The notes under the pieces: generated by a model | What the model was told of the DNA's origin: nothing | Databases searched by the model: none | The model's input: only the letters and a program-made list of their open reading frames with translations | From: Ligula intestinalis | Taxonomy: Eukaryota > Platyhelminthes > Cestoda > Diphyllobothriidea > Diphyllobothriidae | Assembly: GCA_036362985.1 (NCBI GenBank) | Contig: JAYGXS010000005.1 | Span: forward strand, 32,476,372-32,540,371 | Length of the DNA stretch: 64,000 nt | Direction of reading: 5' to 3' | Shown here: positions 1-10,914 of the stretch, piece by piece | Layout: the number at the start of each line of letters is the position of its first letter | Position numbering within the stretch: position 1 is the first letter of the stretch | Position numbers and translations under genes: made by a program

Positions 1-99
1 TTCTTCTGCCTATATCCTAGCTACCTCGCAGTGGAGGCTTAAATGGCAGCTCTAACGACAGCGTGGACTGACGAGTGTGTCCTCTAACAGATCAGTGTA

Positions 100-1538
100 C
101 GCATACATGCCACACGCCTCCTCCCGTCCGATTGGAAAGTTGCGAACATGAACACTATTCACAAGGGTGGATCCAGAACCAGCGCGAACAACTATCGACC
201 AGTGAGCCTAACTTGCATCTGTTGCAAAGTTATGGAAAGGATCATCAAAAAGGCCACTATGAAGTTCCTCGAAGAAAAAGGCTTCTTTGATGGTGCCCAA
301 CACGGGTTTCGAGGAAACCACTCCTGCCTGACCAATATTCTTTATTCTATGGAGCAGTGGCCCAAGTCATTAGACAAAAATACCCCCGTAGATTTTGTTT
401 ACACAGAGTTTAAAAAAGCCTTCGATAGGGTCCCTCACCAACGGCTACTCTAACACGTTGGCGAATCTGGGATAACAGGCAATTTACCAAATTTGGTAGG
501 AAATGTTCTCATAGGCCGATCGCATTCCGTGTGTGCCGGAAACGCAAAATCCTCTTCAGTGCCAATTGCGCGTGGAGTGCCTCAGGGCTCCGTTCATGGG
601 CCAATATTGTTCCTAATCTACTTTAACGACTGTAGGCATGGACTGGTCAGTAATGGAGTCTTGTTTGCAGATGATATTAAGATATGGCAACCCATCAGAA
701 ACGATTATGATGAACAAACTCTGCAAGAAGCACTTGACCGCCTAGGTGAATGTTCCCAAAATGGCAAATGCGGTTAAACTTTGAGAAGTGTGTCACATTG
801 TGACTCAAGACGAAGAAAGTGAGCGCGACGGATGACTCACACATGTACGTACTCGATGGAAGGTGCCTGTCAAACGTAAATGAACAAAACGCTCTAAGTA
901 TGGTAATTGTGCCATCCCTGAAGCCGTCTTTACAGTGTGCTATAGCTGCCAAGGGGGCGAACATTGTTCTGTTTGCCATTAAGCAAACTTTTGTCGACAT
1001 AGACAAAAAACTATTCGGCAATATCTATGGAAAATTAATTCGCTCACATCTGGAGTATGGCGTTCAGGCGTGGCGACCATGGATGCACAAAGATAACCAG
1101 ATGCTGGAAAGAACTCAGCGAAGGGTAAGAAAAATGTTTCAGAGCCTAAAGTCTTCCTCTTACGAATGTAGACTTGAAGGACTTAACGTTTTCCTTTTTG
1201 AGTATAGACAAATCCGCGGCGACCTCATACAGACGTACCGCCTCGTGAGGAATCGGAAGTGTGCCCTGAAGTTTGATGACTTCTTCGCCTTCGCCACTTC
1301 AACGAACCTTCGTAGGTATTCCCTCAAACTGCGGGGAACCCTATCCCATCTAAAGGTCCGCAAGCAGTCGTTCTCACAACGAGTCATCGCTGCCCGGAAC
1401 GGACTGCCCGAGGAGGTCAAAATGACTAACTCCACAGATGCGTTTAAACGGAAACTGGATGAACATCTACTTGACACATACCGTTCAAATTTACAAGGTA
1501 GTAGAAATAATTTACGCCCCGGAAATATCTATAGATAA
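100..1538 (+). pseudogene. CR1-like non-LTR retrotransposon, reverse transcriptase and C-terminal region (decayed)
   Basis: This encodes the reverse transcriptase (RT) of a LINE, which copies its own RNA into a nicked chromosomal site. The frame reads DWKVANMNTIHKGG and NNYRPVSL, then HGFRGNHSC, then YTEFKKAFDRV (motif A), GVPQGS (motif B) and FADDIKIW (motif C, FADD at 664-675). The C-terminal part has RSHLEYGVQAW and LERTQRRVRKM, as in CR1/Jockey-type LINEs. The lesions are an in-frame TAA at 451-453, a frameshift near 755-765 and a TGA at 801-803; after that the frame is open to the TAA at 1536-1538. The motif A aspartate is glutamate here (codon 406-408). The endonuclease part would lie left of the window. 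The element is inactive. The CR1 assignment is by motif resemblance only. Confidence 0.85.
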
Positions 1539-1815
1539 AACATTACATTTATATATGCTGCTCACTATTTTACAGTAACACATTTTATGTTGGATGTATT
1601 ATGCACACAAGAGAATATTCTGGCTGCTCACACGCACGCGTTAAAATTTTTACATGCATACATGTTACTGTTTATAGTGACATATTTTATGTTGGATATG
1701 TTATGCATACTTTTTTCAATAGGGTATTCAAAGGCATTGCCTACTACCCTAAATATACTGAACTATATACTGAACTATATAAAATCGATAAATGACCAAT
1801 AAAGAATACATCCTG
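1539..1815 (+). repeat. Probable 3' UTR of the CR1-like LINE with an internal ~100-bp direct repeat
   Basis: AT-rich sequence follows the LINE stop codon. A segment reading ACATTTTATGTTGGATG with ATTATGCAC behind it (near 1579-1605) recurs about 100 bp later as ACATATTTTATGTTGGAT with GTTATGCAT (near 1679-1707), so the tail holds an imperfect tandem duplication. It runs to an AATAAAGAATACATCC sequence at about 1798-1813, where the element probably ends. Confidence 0.5.
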
Positions 1816-2261
1816 TTTGACACCAGAATGGTTTAAAAGCGTGCAAGTGGACGTCCATAGGCCTACGCTTGAACGCATCACAGTTAAGGACATTTAGCTT
1901 AGCTAAAGGTCTCAGACAGCTGACGTAATCTACAACTATCACAATCGTATTTGGAAGGGTCGGCTGTAAACGAGGATATGAATCACAAACTTTATTTAAA
2001 GTGATAGCATGCGATACTAACTATTTCCATATAATGCGAACATAAAGTATCTTTACCAGGAAAAGCAACCTGAAAGTGTCAATAGCTACATACCCTCACT
2101 GCGAGAAATTGTTAAAGGTGCGAAAGTCTCCGCTACATCTGATGCTCTTCAAAAAGAATTTGACTTGCTTGAGCTCTTAGAATTTTCTAACTGCACAGTC
2201 TTCGCACTATCCGATGTCACCTGTATAATAATCACATTGCCATCTCTTTGTTTCGGAAGCC
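1816..2261. other. Unassigned sequence between two retroelement remnants
   Basis: I see no coding homology or repeat structure here. The last 150 bases could belong to the degraded upstream part of the PLE that follows, but no RT motif is readable. Confidence 0.4.
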
Positions 2262-2835
2262 GTCAGCTGCCTTCTCACATTAATTGGAGTTGGAGTTACA
2301 CACAGGCCGCAGACAACCATGAGGCGTCAGATTATGAAACTGAAAGACCCATTGCCACGGGAAGAAACATCTGGAGTCGTCTATAGGATCTGGTGCAGGT
2401 GCGAACAAAAAAACTACGTCGCAGAAACTGGAATACTTTCCAAGACGCGAATTGTTAAATACGTGGCAGCAGTGCCCAGGAATGATGCCCATTCTCACGT
2501 TGCGGCTCATTCGATGAGACCCGTCCACACATTCAAATTTTATGAGGCTGAAATTCTCGCAACAGTCACTTAAGTCATGGATCATGGGCCCCTAGTTCGT
2601 AAACAAGTGCAAACACTTGCCCAATCCCTATTCGGTGCTGAGGTTAGCTTTTGCCAAAACAAGTGGCCACTTGGGGTGCACACAGGCTACCGCGTCCCCT
2701 TACGTCAGCATCGGAGCACCAGATGGACGTGCAATCATCACTTCCAATTCCACCACGCGAGATACAATTTCAGCAGGTCACGGCCTGAATACCGGTTACC
2801 AGGCCATCCACACACAAGAGGCTAATTATCGTTAA
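2262..2835 (+). pseudogene. Penelope-like element fragment, GIY-YIG endonuclease domain (5'-truncated)
   Basis: This is the C-terminal, endonuclease-bearing end of a PLE, the domain that nicks target DNA. After TMRRQIMKLKDPLPREE the frame reads SGVVYRIWCRC, then NYVAETG and a TRI segment, the family's GIY-YIG-type core with a cysteine pair; the usual YVGETG is YVAETG here. HTFKFYEAEILA follows. A frameshift near 2560-2575 moves the frame to KSWIMGP, equivalent to the LESWFSGP of the copy near 62.3 kb; it then has a TAG and a long C-terminal extension (NPYSVLRLAFAKTSGH...) ending at the TAA at 2833-2835. The RT part is missing, so this is a 5'-truncated dead copy of the same PLE family as 61.9-62.6 kb. 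Confidence 0.8.
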
Positions 2836-3015
2836 TTGTCGTTATTTGTCATACTTACGTAGTAATGACAGTATCCTTTACATGCTGAAACTGCCTGTGT
2901 GTGCGTCACCTGTTTCTGCGATGATTTTCTGCTCATTTCTTTGATGAATAATTTGCGATGGAGTTCGACACCTCAAGTGAATAAAAGTATTGTCTCAGCG
3001 ATCAAATCATCCTCT
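2836..3015 (+). repeat. 3' untranslated tail of the PLE fragment
   Basis: The tail of the preceding PLE ends with a GTGAATAAAAGTATTGTC stretch followed by CAGCGATC (about 2979-3004). Closely related end motifs (AATAAAAYTCTTGTTCC followed by AGTGATCG) recur at the PLE tails near 14.5, 15.2, 15.5, 17.7, 31.2, 43.6 and 61.9 kb. The sequence just before it (TTCGACACCTC) resembles the GAAACGTC of the hammerhead-like tails, but the core is not readable here. Confidence 0.55.
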
Positions 3016-5310
3016 TCTTCTCAATAACCTCATCTCCTATAGCGTAGGAACATGTCCATGTCCGACAACTACAACCTATTAATCCTTGATCGTTCTACTA
3101 TGGAGTTTTCCAAGTTAATAACATGATTTTTATATTAGTTTTAAACTAAGATATTCATTTTTTGCGCTAATAAAGTGCTGATAGAAGCCAGCAGGCAATT
3201 TCCAGGGAGCGGTTCAACCGGAAAAAAATGCTTCTTTGCCTAACGTTTAGGGGGGTAATTCGATCTCGTAATCATTGGAGGCAGTCGCAAATCAGAACGA
3301 CAAAAACACCAGTTGTTCAGTAGTTATAAAACGCATCACGTATGACCACCAGCGATGAATGTCAGACCTGCTAATTAGATTACGCACCTAGCTGCAGGAC
3401 AACTGCTTTCTATGAATATACTGCACGCCGGGCATCCTAATCGCCCTTATTTTCGACTGTCTTTGATAATGGCTTTAGGCCAAAATCGGAAACGTCAGGC
3501 TACACAAACGCCATGTTCAGGTGATCGCATCTACTTTTGCTGAGTTAGTGGACTATAATGAGGCATTTATACTTTTTCTGGAACCCCAGCGAATAATATG
3601 TTGTTATTCGTGCCGTTATCCTTGCTTAACACAGTTTAAATGGGTTTCGCCGGGGTTTCATCAATACAGCGGCTTACAGCATATGACTGACGTAAGCACA
3701 TCCCGTCTACTTGTAATCTTGCTGATGGTGAGACCATCACTCTTGGGACTTAACTGAACGTAGGTTTTTTTCCGTCTCAGGTTTATCCTAGAAACGCCAG
3801 AAAACACAAAGTACCCCGTTTGGGCTGATGGCCGCAAATGTAGACGACTATACTGGGTAGCAGTCCAGAAAGCCATCAGGCGTGGTTATCCCGCGCACTT
3901 ACTTGAACATAAAATGGCTTATTTTAATGATGGCCAATTTGTTTCCAACAGCACGTTCCCCGGGGCTGTGGGATAAAACGTGCCCTGACAAAAATGAACG
4001 TGCAACCCCCGATTTGACACATACTGCGAAGCGACAACCACACTTTGGTCTGTCTTTGGTTTCAAACTGTTTACAACCTCAAAGTGTGTCCGGTAGCCGA
4101 AACGAATTTTCGGGGTATGCGAGAGCAGGAGCAATTTGACGCCCTATGCACTGCTGACGAGTAATCATCGGCGATTCACGCCGCTAGCTGCCTAAACTTG
4201 CATGCGTGTTTAGGGCTTAGTTTGTAGCGGCAGCATTTATTAAAGGGATGGGTCATTGATAGCCAGCTGTCAGCATCCATTCTCATAACTTGATTGCTGA
4301 CTATTGTATTATCTGAGGATACAAGTGTAAAGTTCAAGACATGCAGTCCGAGTTAGCTGTTAAATCGCATTTCATTTTCGATCTGGATAAAATGATGCTG
4401 ATGTGAGGTTCTGTTTTTGCATAAAAGCCAAAAGGAGAATCTGAAAGTCTACCACTTACAGATGGCAAGCACTGAAGGACGTTTATACGATTTTCTAAGA
4501 TCCCCATTTTCTGTGCAGCCGTAAATGATACGTTTTAATGAAGTGGCATTTATTGGCCTATTGCTGAGGAACCATTTACCTTGCAGTGCTAGAGATACTT
4601 TCGCAATTTCACCTACGCTACTGTAGTAAAAACACGTCCTGGATGAGCTTAAGCACATAACCTATTAACATTAACCTCCGTAGAACCAATCACAGGGCCA
4701 GAAAATTAAATATTCAGTTGTGATAGTGGCTTATACTTAACTATCACCCCTTTTTTACTGCAACAAAAACAAATGAAAGTGAAGCACCGGGTGTTTGTGC
4801 ATATCGACCTAAAATCACTCGTTGAACAGAAACAACAAAAGCGAGGGCACAGTGTGAAACTCAAGAAATGTATAGTCAGGAAATAACTAGTAAGGAGGTA
4901 CCGTTAAGTTTCCAGCCCAGTCGAGTGAAAGGACGAACCCCCTGTAGACCTCAATGAACTCGGTGGGACGACTGCTTCCTGTATTTTACCACTTAAGATC
5001 CGACTTACCTGCATGGTATCCGTTAACCGGCATGAGACACTCAATAAGGCGCACGGACTCCCGTAGGGCGACTCTACTTAATTTGGTCGAAGAGGTCATA
5101 ACAAGCAGTATTCATGCGGGAGGTGAATGAAATTACCAAAACTGGCAACTTATTTGCTCATTTCTGACCAAACAACGGTTGTGCGCCGACCGATGAGACC
5201 CTATATTGAGCCTTAAGTCACCGTGCAACAATTACGTTCCGTTACGCGATTGGCGAGCACCCTTCTCTTCCCTCGTTCATATTTCCCCATCGCAACTGAA
5301 ATGACAGCTA
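3016..5310. other. No recognisable feature
   Basis: There are only short, unrelated open frames on both strands, none with a motif I recognise. A CTGACGAG at 4154-4161 lacks the partner sequences of a hammerhead. I treat this stretch as non-coding. Confidence 0.5.
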
Positions 5311-5311
5311 G

Positions 5312-5450
5312 CCACTGGCTCAACGGTTAGAGAGTTTAACCAACAGGACGCGGGTTTTGAACCTCAGGCGTTACAACGGCTAACAAGCCAGGCATGGTCG
5401 GTCAGTATTCCCTTGCCTTTCTGGGTTATGCCATCCAGCCTGCACCTTGG
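5312..5450 (+). repeat. tRNA-derived SINE, divergent copy
   Basis: The head has a box A-like GGCTCAACGGTTAGAG and a box B-like GGGTTTTGAACCT, the spacing of a tRNA-type internal RNA polymerase III promoter. The body (GGCTAACAAGCCAGGCATGG, then TCAGTATTCCCTTGCCTTT) matches the SINE body GGCTAATAAGCC, AGAAATGGCC and CCAGTCTCCCTTGTCTTT seen in other copies of this window. The hammerhead core CTGACGA is lost, so this copy is old. Confidence 0.65.
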
Positions 5451-5663
5451 TCTCTATATGGCTGTCTACGGAGGTGTAGGTCGAGGCTCTCTACAAAACT
5501 GGCCGACGGTGTGCTCGGTGCTCGGTGAGCTTCCCTCCACAGTAATAGACAGACCCAGCATCACAAATGCACACAAGGAGGTGTAAAAAGCGCTAATCAC
5601 AGTCTCCTACGCTATAATGCCGATAGTCACGATTGAGACACCGGCACTGCAGCATCGACATGT

Positions 5664-5709
5664 GTAGTCGTAGTAGTAGTAGTAGCAGTAGTAGTAGAAG
5701 TAGTAGCTA
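5664..5709 (+). repeat. GTA/TAG trinucleotide microsatellite
   Basis: An interrupted run of GTA/TAG triplets (GTAGTAGTAGTAGTAGCAG and onwards) covers about 45 bases, with single-base interruptions to GCA and GAA. Confidence 0.9.
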
Positions 5710-8700
5710 GACTACCGTTTGCAAGCGAGTGACCAACCAGGTTTGCCAAAAATAAGAAGATAAAATCGTATCTAAATCTGAAAATTCACAGAAGATGGGT
5801 TGCTGTTGCCAGTATTTTCTCCTTCCTCCTACTTCTCCCTCTCCAACTGCTTTTTTTCATTTTTCTTCGGGACCGAAGACTTGGCCCAGATGGCTGTCAT
5901 TAGCCAACTCCTCTTCTCAGTCGGTATCGGCACCCAGGAAGGCGAAAAATCTCGATCCTAACGGAAAAACACCGAAAATGAAATTCGCTTACGGAGGAGC
6001 ATTCCGTTGTGCCCTCTTTTTGAGGTCTAGCAGCTGGTGTGGTTGTACGCCGGGTTTGCTGACTGGTGGGCTGGCTGGGTGTGAGTGAACGCTGTGGCCA
6101 GCACGCTCATTTTACTTGAGGACAGACGTCTGGCTTGGCTTGTGGCACATAAAAGGCCTGGGTTTTTTATACCAACAGTGTGTATTGGTGTGCATGAATT
6201 TCGCCCCTTACGCATCGCAGCCCGTGTGCCTGGTTGGGGTGACCGACAGAAACGCCGTTAAGGAGAGCATTGTTTAAGTTCAGTAGTCAGTTTTGTTAGA
6301 GACACTGAATTGCATTGAGTAAGGTTTAAGTACTGCTAGTCATCCAAGGAAATGAGTAAGATTTCCGAAATTGAAGCTTTATTAGATCAGGAACATGTTT
6401 GCCCCAAAATGGCATTTTAAATTAAATGAAAGTTGTGACTGCTAATTGTGTGAATTAATTATGTGGCTGCAAAATATTAGAAAATATTAAAAAACGCTCA
6501 AACATTTAATCTTTTTAAAAGGGAGAGCACATGTGTTCGAAGAAGGCTTGCCTGCAATAAATGGTGATAAACACGGTGTTTGGAATCTTGTATAAAAGCA
6601 TATATTATATAATTTTAAAAAAAAATTTATTGGTTAGGATTCCAGCATTTCAGAAAAAACAAGTGGACTTTCAAACCTTGCAAACATTAATAACTCACGC
6701 ATTGCATTCGTGCACCGATTTTTCAGGCGGAATTACTTAAAAACATATTATTTTCCTTTTAAAAATTACGCCCAATGTTGCTGCAAACCAATTGTTTCAC
6801 TTTCGAACGCTTTCTTACTCTATAACTTTAGAACTTCAACAATGGGGAACTGCTTTAACCGTTATAATTGGTTACTTTTAAATTAAATACCACTTTAAAC
6901 GAATAAAGTAAGCTTCAGAAAACTGTGCAAGTTAAAGCAATAATTAAGTAGGCATAAGTCCGTGGTTCACTGAGTGAATACCTAAATGCACGAGAAGATA
7001 ACTGTAAAAATAATTTCTACGACATTAAAATCACTTTATTTAGCTCTTAGCTAATAGTGTCATTATAAACGCAATTCACAAAAGTTCGGCAGTAGCTAGT
7101 AGAACATCAGCATAGGCCTTCCTACAAAATTATAACAACTCACCTTTCTCCACAAATGTTTGCAACTGCTGTTTACAGGACGAATTATGAATATCCTAAA
7201 GGCATGCGGAATCGATAGGTCAGCTTCTGTTTTCCTAAAGATGCACTTTTGGATGGAGCAAGAGATAAATTCTGAGATTAATCCACGCCCAATAAGTGTC
7301 CGTTTTTTGCATTCACATAGAAAAGGAATAATTGTTTCGTAAAAATGTCCATCACATCCAGTGTGTTGCCAACGGCATTGACGGAGCCAGAGTCGAATGT
7401 CTAAAATTAGACCAATTGCCCTCGTCCTCAAAATAAAACCGCCAGTTTTCTAACTTCCACCTTTATTTGCTTGATGCGGTCAAGGGAGGTAGGCAGGCGT
7501 AGCACGCCACCTTCTGATTGCAATCACTCGTTTGTCGAACGATAGAAGATACAATTGGAGGGGGAGGGGGCAATGATCAGGGCTTATAGTAAGAATAGAT
7601 GCAAAATCGGCGGACGATAATCGAGGGGTATGTGTGTCAGACTGTGGGTTGCGGACTGTGCCAGGGAGGTTGGCAACTCTGAGATGGACGACTGCTCGTG
7701 GAAGCTGTTTTTACAGTAGATGCCAGCGCCTACAAGTTCTCCACCACTACCATCAACACTGGCGTTGCCGCTGCCGTCAGACATGCTGCTTTCTACTTAT
7801 AAAGGCCTGAGTGTGCACGCTTGCTTGGCAGCTGGCGAATATTTTGAAAGGTTGCTGACCAATAAGATTTCGCCGATTCGGCCCCGCTGTCTACTGCTGC
7901 TGTGATCTCCGGCGAGGTAACGCTTACTCAGTACAAGCAAGAAAAAACTAACAAAATAATCCAATTACCCATTTCGCTTCGCTTTTTTGCGACAACCAGT
8001 GAAAAAATGAGGCATAAGCAACGGTCTTAAAGAAAATTGAAGTTGCTTTCTTTTATTTGATGCACATGGCAAGGTAAGGCAATTTATCTAAAAGCAACAG
8101 GTAATTGCAGTTTGCGCCTCCGAGCTATTTGGAAATCATCTTCCGTCCTTGGGGAAATCATCTCTATTTAGTATTATCTCTAACTGAACTTAAAGGCTGA
8201 GTCGCAGTCAATATTTATCACTAAATGAAGCCGATAGGAGCCAAGAGGGCATGCGATAAACAGATGATTTAGTCATCAAGCACCATCGGATATTCTCTAC
8301 ACGAAAATCATCGCAGACTGAATTTTTCATATCAAGCCTTATGCCATTTTTTTGCTGGAATGAGTTAACACGGGAAATATGCAAAATTTCCTGTGTTTCA
8401 GTCAAACACCTCTTCACCTAAAAAAGTGGCAGTTTCTCTAGGAATCGGGTTTTATGTCTTAGTTAAATGCCATTAATTTTTTTCTGAACCTAAGCAATAG
8501 GAATTTGATGCCTTTTCTAAAATATACGGCAGCCATACGCATAAAGCTGGAAACTAATCTGGCATCTGGCATTATGATTATGTTTTGTCAGTGACATCAC
8601 ATTTTACATGCTAGTTAATAATGGCGAAGTACTAGTTAGGGTTAACGAAACATTTCCACCTTGAATTATTGTCTTACTTAAAGGAGAAGATGCATAGATA

Positions 8701-8940
8701 CACAAACTACAATTTTGGCACTCAAAGCGTTGCCATTTACTGTACTGCTCATTATCGACCACTCGAAATTTAAAGATCTTATAAAGGTATTTAAGACTTA
8801 CTTTAATTATCGTTTTTTCAGTTCGGATTTGCCATTTCTTCGCTTTTTAAAAAGGATTGAAGAACATCATCGGTTAGTCATACAGCGGCTAGTAATCCAG
8901 GCGGGCGAACATTCATCAATGAGTGTCAATATCTCCCTAT
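5710..8940. other. No recognisable feature; mostly AT-rich
   Basis: Short frames on both strands show no family motif and have no neighbouring partner frame. The part from about 6350 to 7100 is strongly AT-rich. A short G-rich patch lies at about 7557-7570. I see no gene. Confidence 0.5.
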
Positions 8941-8942
8941 TT

Positions 8943-9110
8943 AAACCGGCCAGACAACGAGCCCCAGCTTCAATGGTTAGAGATTTAGAATTTTGATCAT
9001 AAAAGGTCGCCAGTTTAGGCCTGGAATGGTATGACTGATTGACGTCGGCTAATGAGGCAGAGAGGACCATTCCAGTGACCCTTGTCTTTGCCGGCAATAC
9101 TATTTGTATA
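8943..9110 (+). repeat. tRNA-derived SINE with degraded hammerhead
   Basis: The common 5' start (ACCGGCCAGACAACGAGCCC) is followed by box A-like CAATGGTTAGAG; the box B region is damaged. The hammerhead segment at about 9033-9076 keeps the GACTG half of stem I and CCAGT on the other side. The core has become TTGACGT and GAAA has become GAGA, so self-cleavage is not expected. The tail CCCTTGTCTTTGCCGGCAAT is well kept. Confidence 0.8.
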
Positions 9111-10247
9111 GACAACTAGCCACTAAACGGCTGTGTTCAGGAGCCATGACATAATATTTACGATAGGGCGGAATGAGTGAGTTCCGGTCGCTAAAAGTCA
9201 ATAAATTATAGTTAACTGTGCTTTTACATAGCCCATAAGTCTGCCTGCAGACAAAAGCGCACTTTCAAGAGCTAACACGATTATAATAAACCAGCAAAAT
9301 TTACAACGGTTACAAACTATTCTTTAATGCTGCAATCAGGCACATGTTTCCAGCTGCTAAGATTAAAATAGTCTTTTAAATCACTCCACTACTGCACTTT
9401 GAAGTCAAGGATATGATCTTCAATGTGCACCGAAGGTTTTTAATTGCTCCTATGGAACAGGTCGAACAACTAGGCATCTATCCAAGCAGATCCGCAAACA
9501 TCATCCTGCCTGGCTAAACCGAAGCAGGATATGATCCATATCTACAGCGATTTTGGCTTACTTGTTTGACAGCGGACACCAGATGGAGATCAGCCGAGCG
9601 CTCCGAATAATTGAATAAGTGTCGACGAGGCACTTCAAGTTTTTGCGTCAGCGAATACTTGAAACGACGCATTCGATCGCTATACGGCTAGCTAACCTGA
9701 TTTTGTATGCGCAGAATGCGTGGCCGACGACTAACTCAGCATGCTTTTTCACACCTCCTACCATGTCGCCCTGAAATGACTATAATCTGAGCCCCTGATT
9801 TCTGACAATGATTAAAAACAGTCATGTTAATCGCTGAAGCTTGTAGTTCATGCGATTAGAGCGTGTCGGTCCGTACCCGAGTCGTTAATGGGCGTGACGA
9901 TCACTCGCTGTCACCTGCCCTCCTCGTGTGGCTAATTATTTTACCCAATCAAATTCACAGCACAGAATACAGATGCCGGCGGACGCAGGGTACCAGCACT
10001 CCCACTAGCAGCCATTTGCATTTGGAGCAATTAGCGCACCAAGTAGCAACACCGTGGCTGAAATCCCGACTATTGACGACGCGAGTACGGGCCAGCAAGT
10101 CATAATCATATTACCTTAGTCCTTCATTGACGAGTGCGAGTGTTGCAACTTATTGTAGGTATGTGATAGACTAGAACACGCGTCCTAATGCACTGCTTGT
10201 GCCTCTACCAGACTTGTCCATGACTCTCACTGCTGCTGGAGTTATTG
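9111..10247. other. No recognisable feature
   Basis: I see no coding homology. A slightly GC-richer patch at about 9460-9760 could be an old element but has no motif I can name. Confidence 0.45.
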
Positions 10248-10512
10248 TGAAACCGAAACATATGATCAATGGTTCGGACGTCTGACTCTGATCAAAAGGG
10301 TCGCACGTTCTAGGCTCAGGTGGGACGCCGCTTGGGTCTGAGTATGACTGGCTGACGATGGCTAATAAGCCAGAAATTGTTATTCCAGTCTCACTTGTCT
10401 TTTCCGGCAATAATTTCTGCCTGCTACCAGTTGTTACGGCTGTCGGAGCCTCTGTCGAGACTCCAGAGAGCGAGAGCGGGGCAGACGAGTTCTGTTAGCG
10501 GCCAGGTTAACA
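10248..10512 (+). repeat. tRNA-derived SINE, fullest copy, with intact hammerhead
   Basis: The most complete member of the SINE family in the window. Box A-like sequence (ATCAATGGTTCGGACG) and box B-like sequence (CACGTTCTAGGCTCAGG) form the tRNA-like head. Then come the hammerhead (10346-10390), the CTTGTCTTTTCCGGCAATAA segment, and a 3' part (GCTACCAG, GAGAGCGAGAGCGGGGCAGA, GAGTTCTGTTAG) that recurs near 36.9, 37.2, 56.6 and 61.4 kb. RNA polymerase III transcription is inferred from the head. Such elements depend on LINE-encoded enzymes; which LINE is not evident. Confidence 0.85.
10346..10390 (+). ncRNA. Type I hammerhead ribozyme within SINE
   Basis: All parts of a hammerhead are visible. 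Stem I is GACTGG (10346-10351) with CCAGTC (10385-10390), six perfect pairs. The core is CTGACGA (10352-10358). Stem II is TGGCT/AGCCA with loop AATA (10359-10372). GAAA lies at 10373-10376. Stem III is two pairs (A-U, U-A) closed by loop TGTT. Cleavage is predicted after ATT, at 10384/10385. The core matches the CUGANGA + GAAA + NUH consensus. A two-pair stem III usually gives weak monomer activity and better activity as a dimer, as known for schistosome Smalpha and some viroid hammerheads. The structure is read directly; activity is inferred. Confidence 0.85.
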
Positions 10513-10900
10513 TACATCAACGATTAATCAATAAACCGCTTCTGCCAGCGGTCGCATCCTCTTTCTTTGAAGCATCAAACTTCAACAAATTACCAATTAT
10601 TACAAATTATGCAATACGCAGCGGGAAGATCACGCCCCGTAACCTTTTTCGATAGTCCCTGCAATTTATTTTATATATCTATATATGCCCGACCAAAACC
10701 CCCAATAAAAAGAACCTGTAGATTGACCGTTAGATTTATTGGTTTTCTTGTGCTCAATAACCAAAAGAACTGGGATCCGAAACTCTGGTGTGCATAAACA
10801 CACCAAAAAATGGGTTTAGAAGAAACTACAAGAACAAGACGTTTCTGTCTCCTATTCGAACCCAGTCATCATAGACGGTCGCAGTCACGATAATAGATGC
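10513..10900. other. No recognisable feature
   Basis: AT-rich spacer between the SINE and the 3' end of the RTE-like LINE. I see nothing of note. Confidence 0.45.
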
Positions 10901-10914
10901 ACGTGGTGTACTAC

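Noticed and set aside
695..1477. Minus-strand frames of 105-108 codons
   Set aside because: Antisense shadows of the CR1-like LINE frame.
4154..4161. CTGACGAG as a hammerhead core
   Set aside because: No GAAA at a workable distance and no pairing flanks.
5664..5709. Possible CRISPR-like or protein-coding triplet repeat
   Set aside because: A simple GTA microsatellite without spacers or an extended frame.
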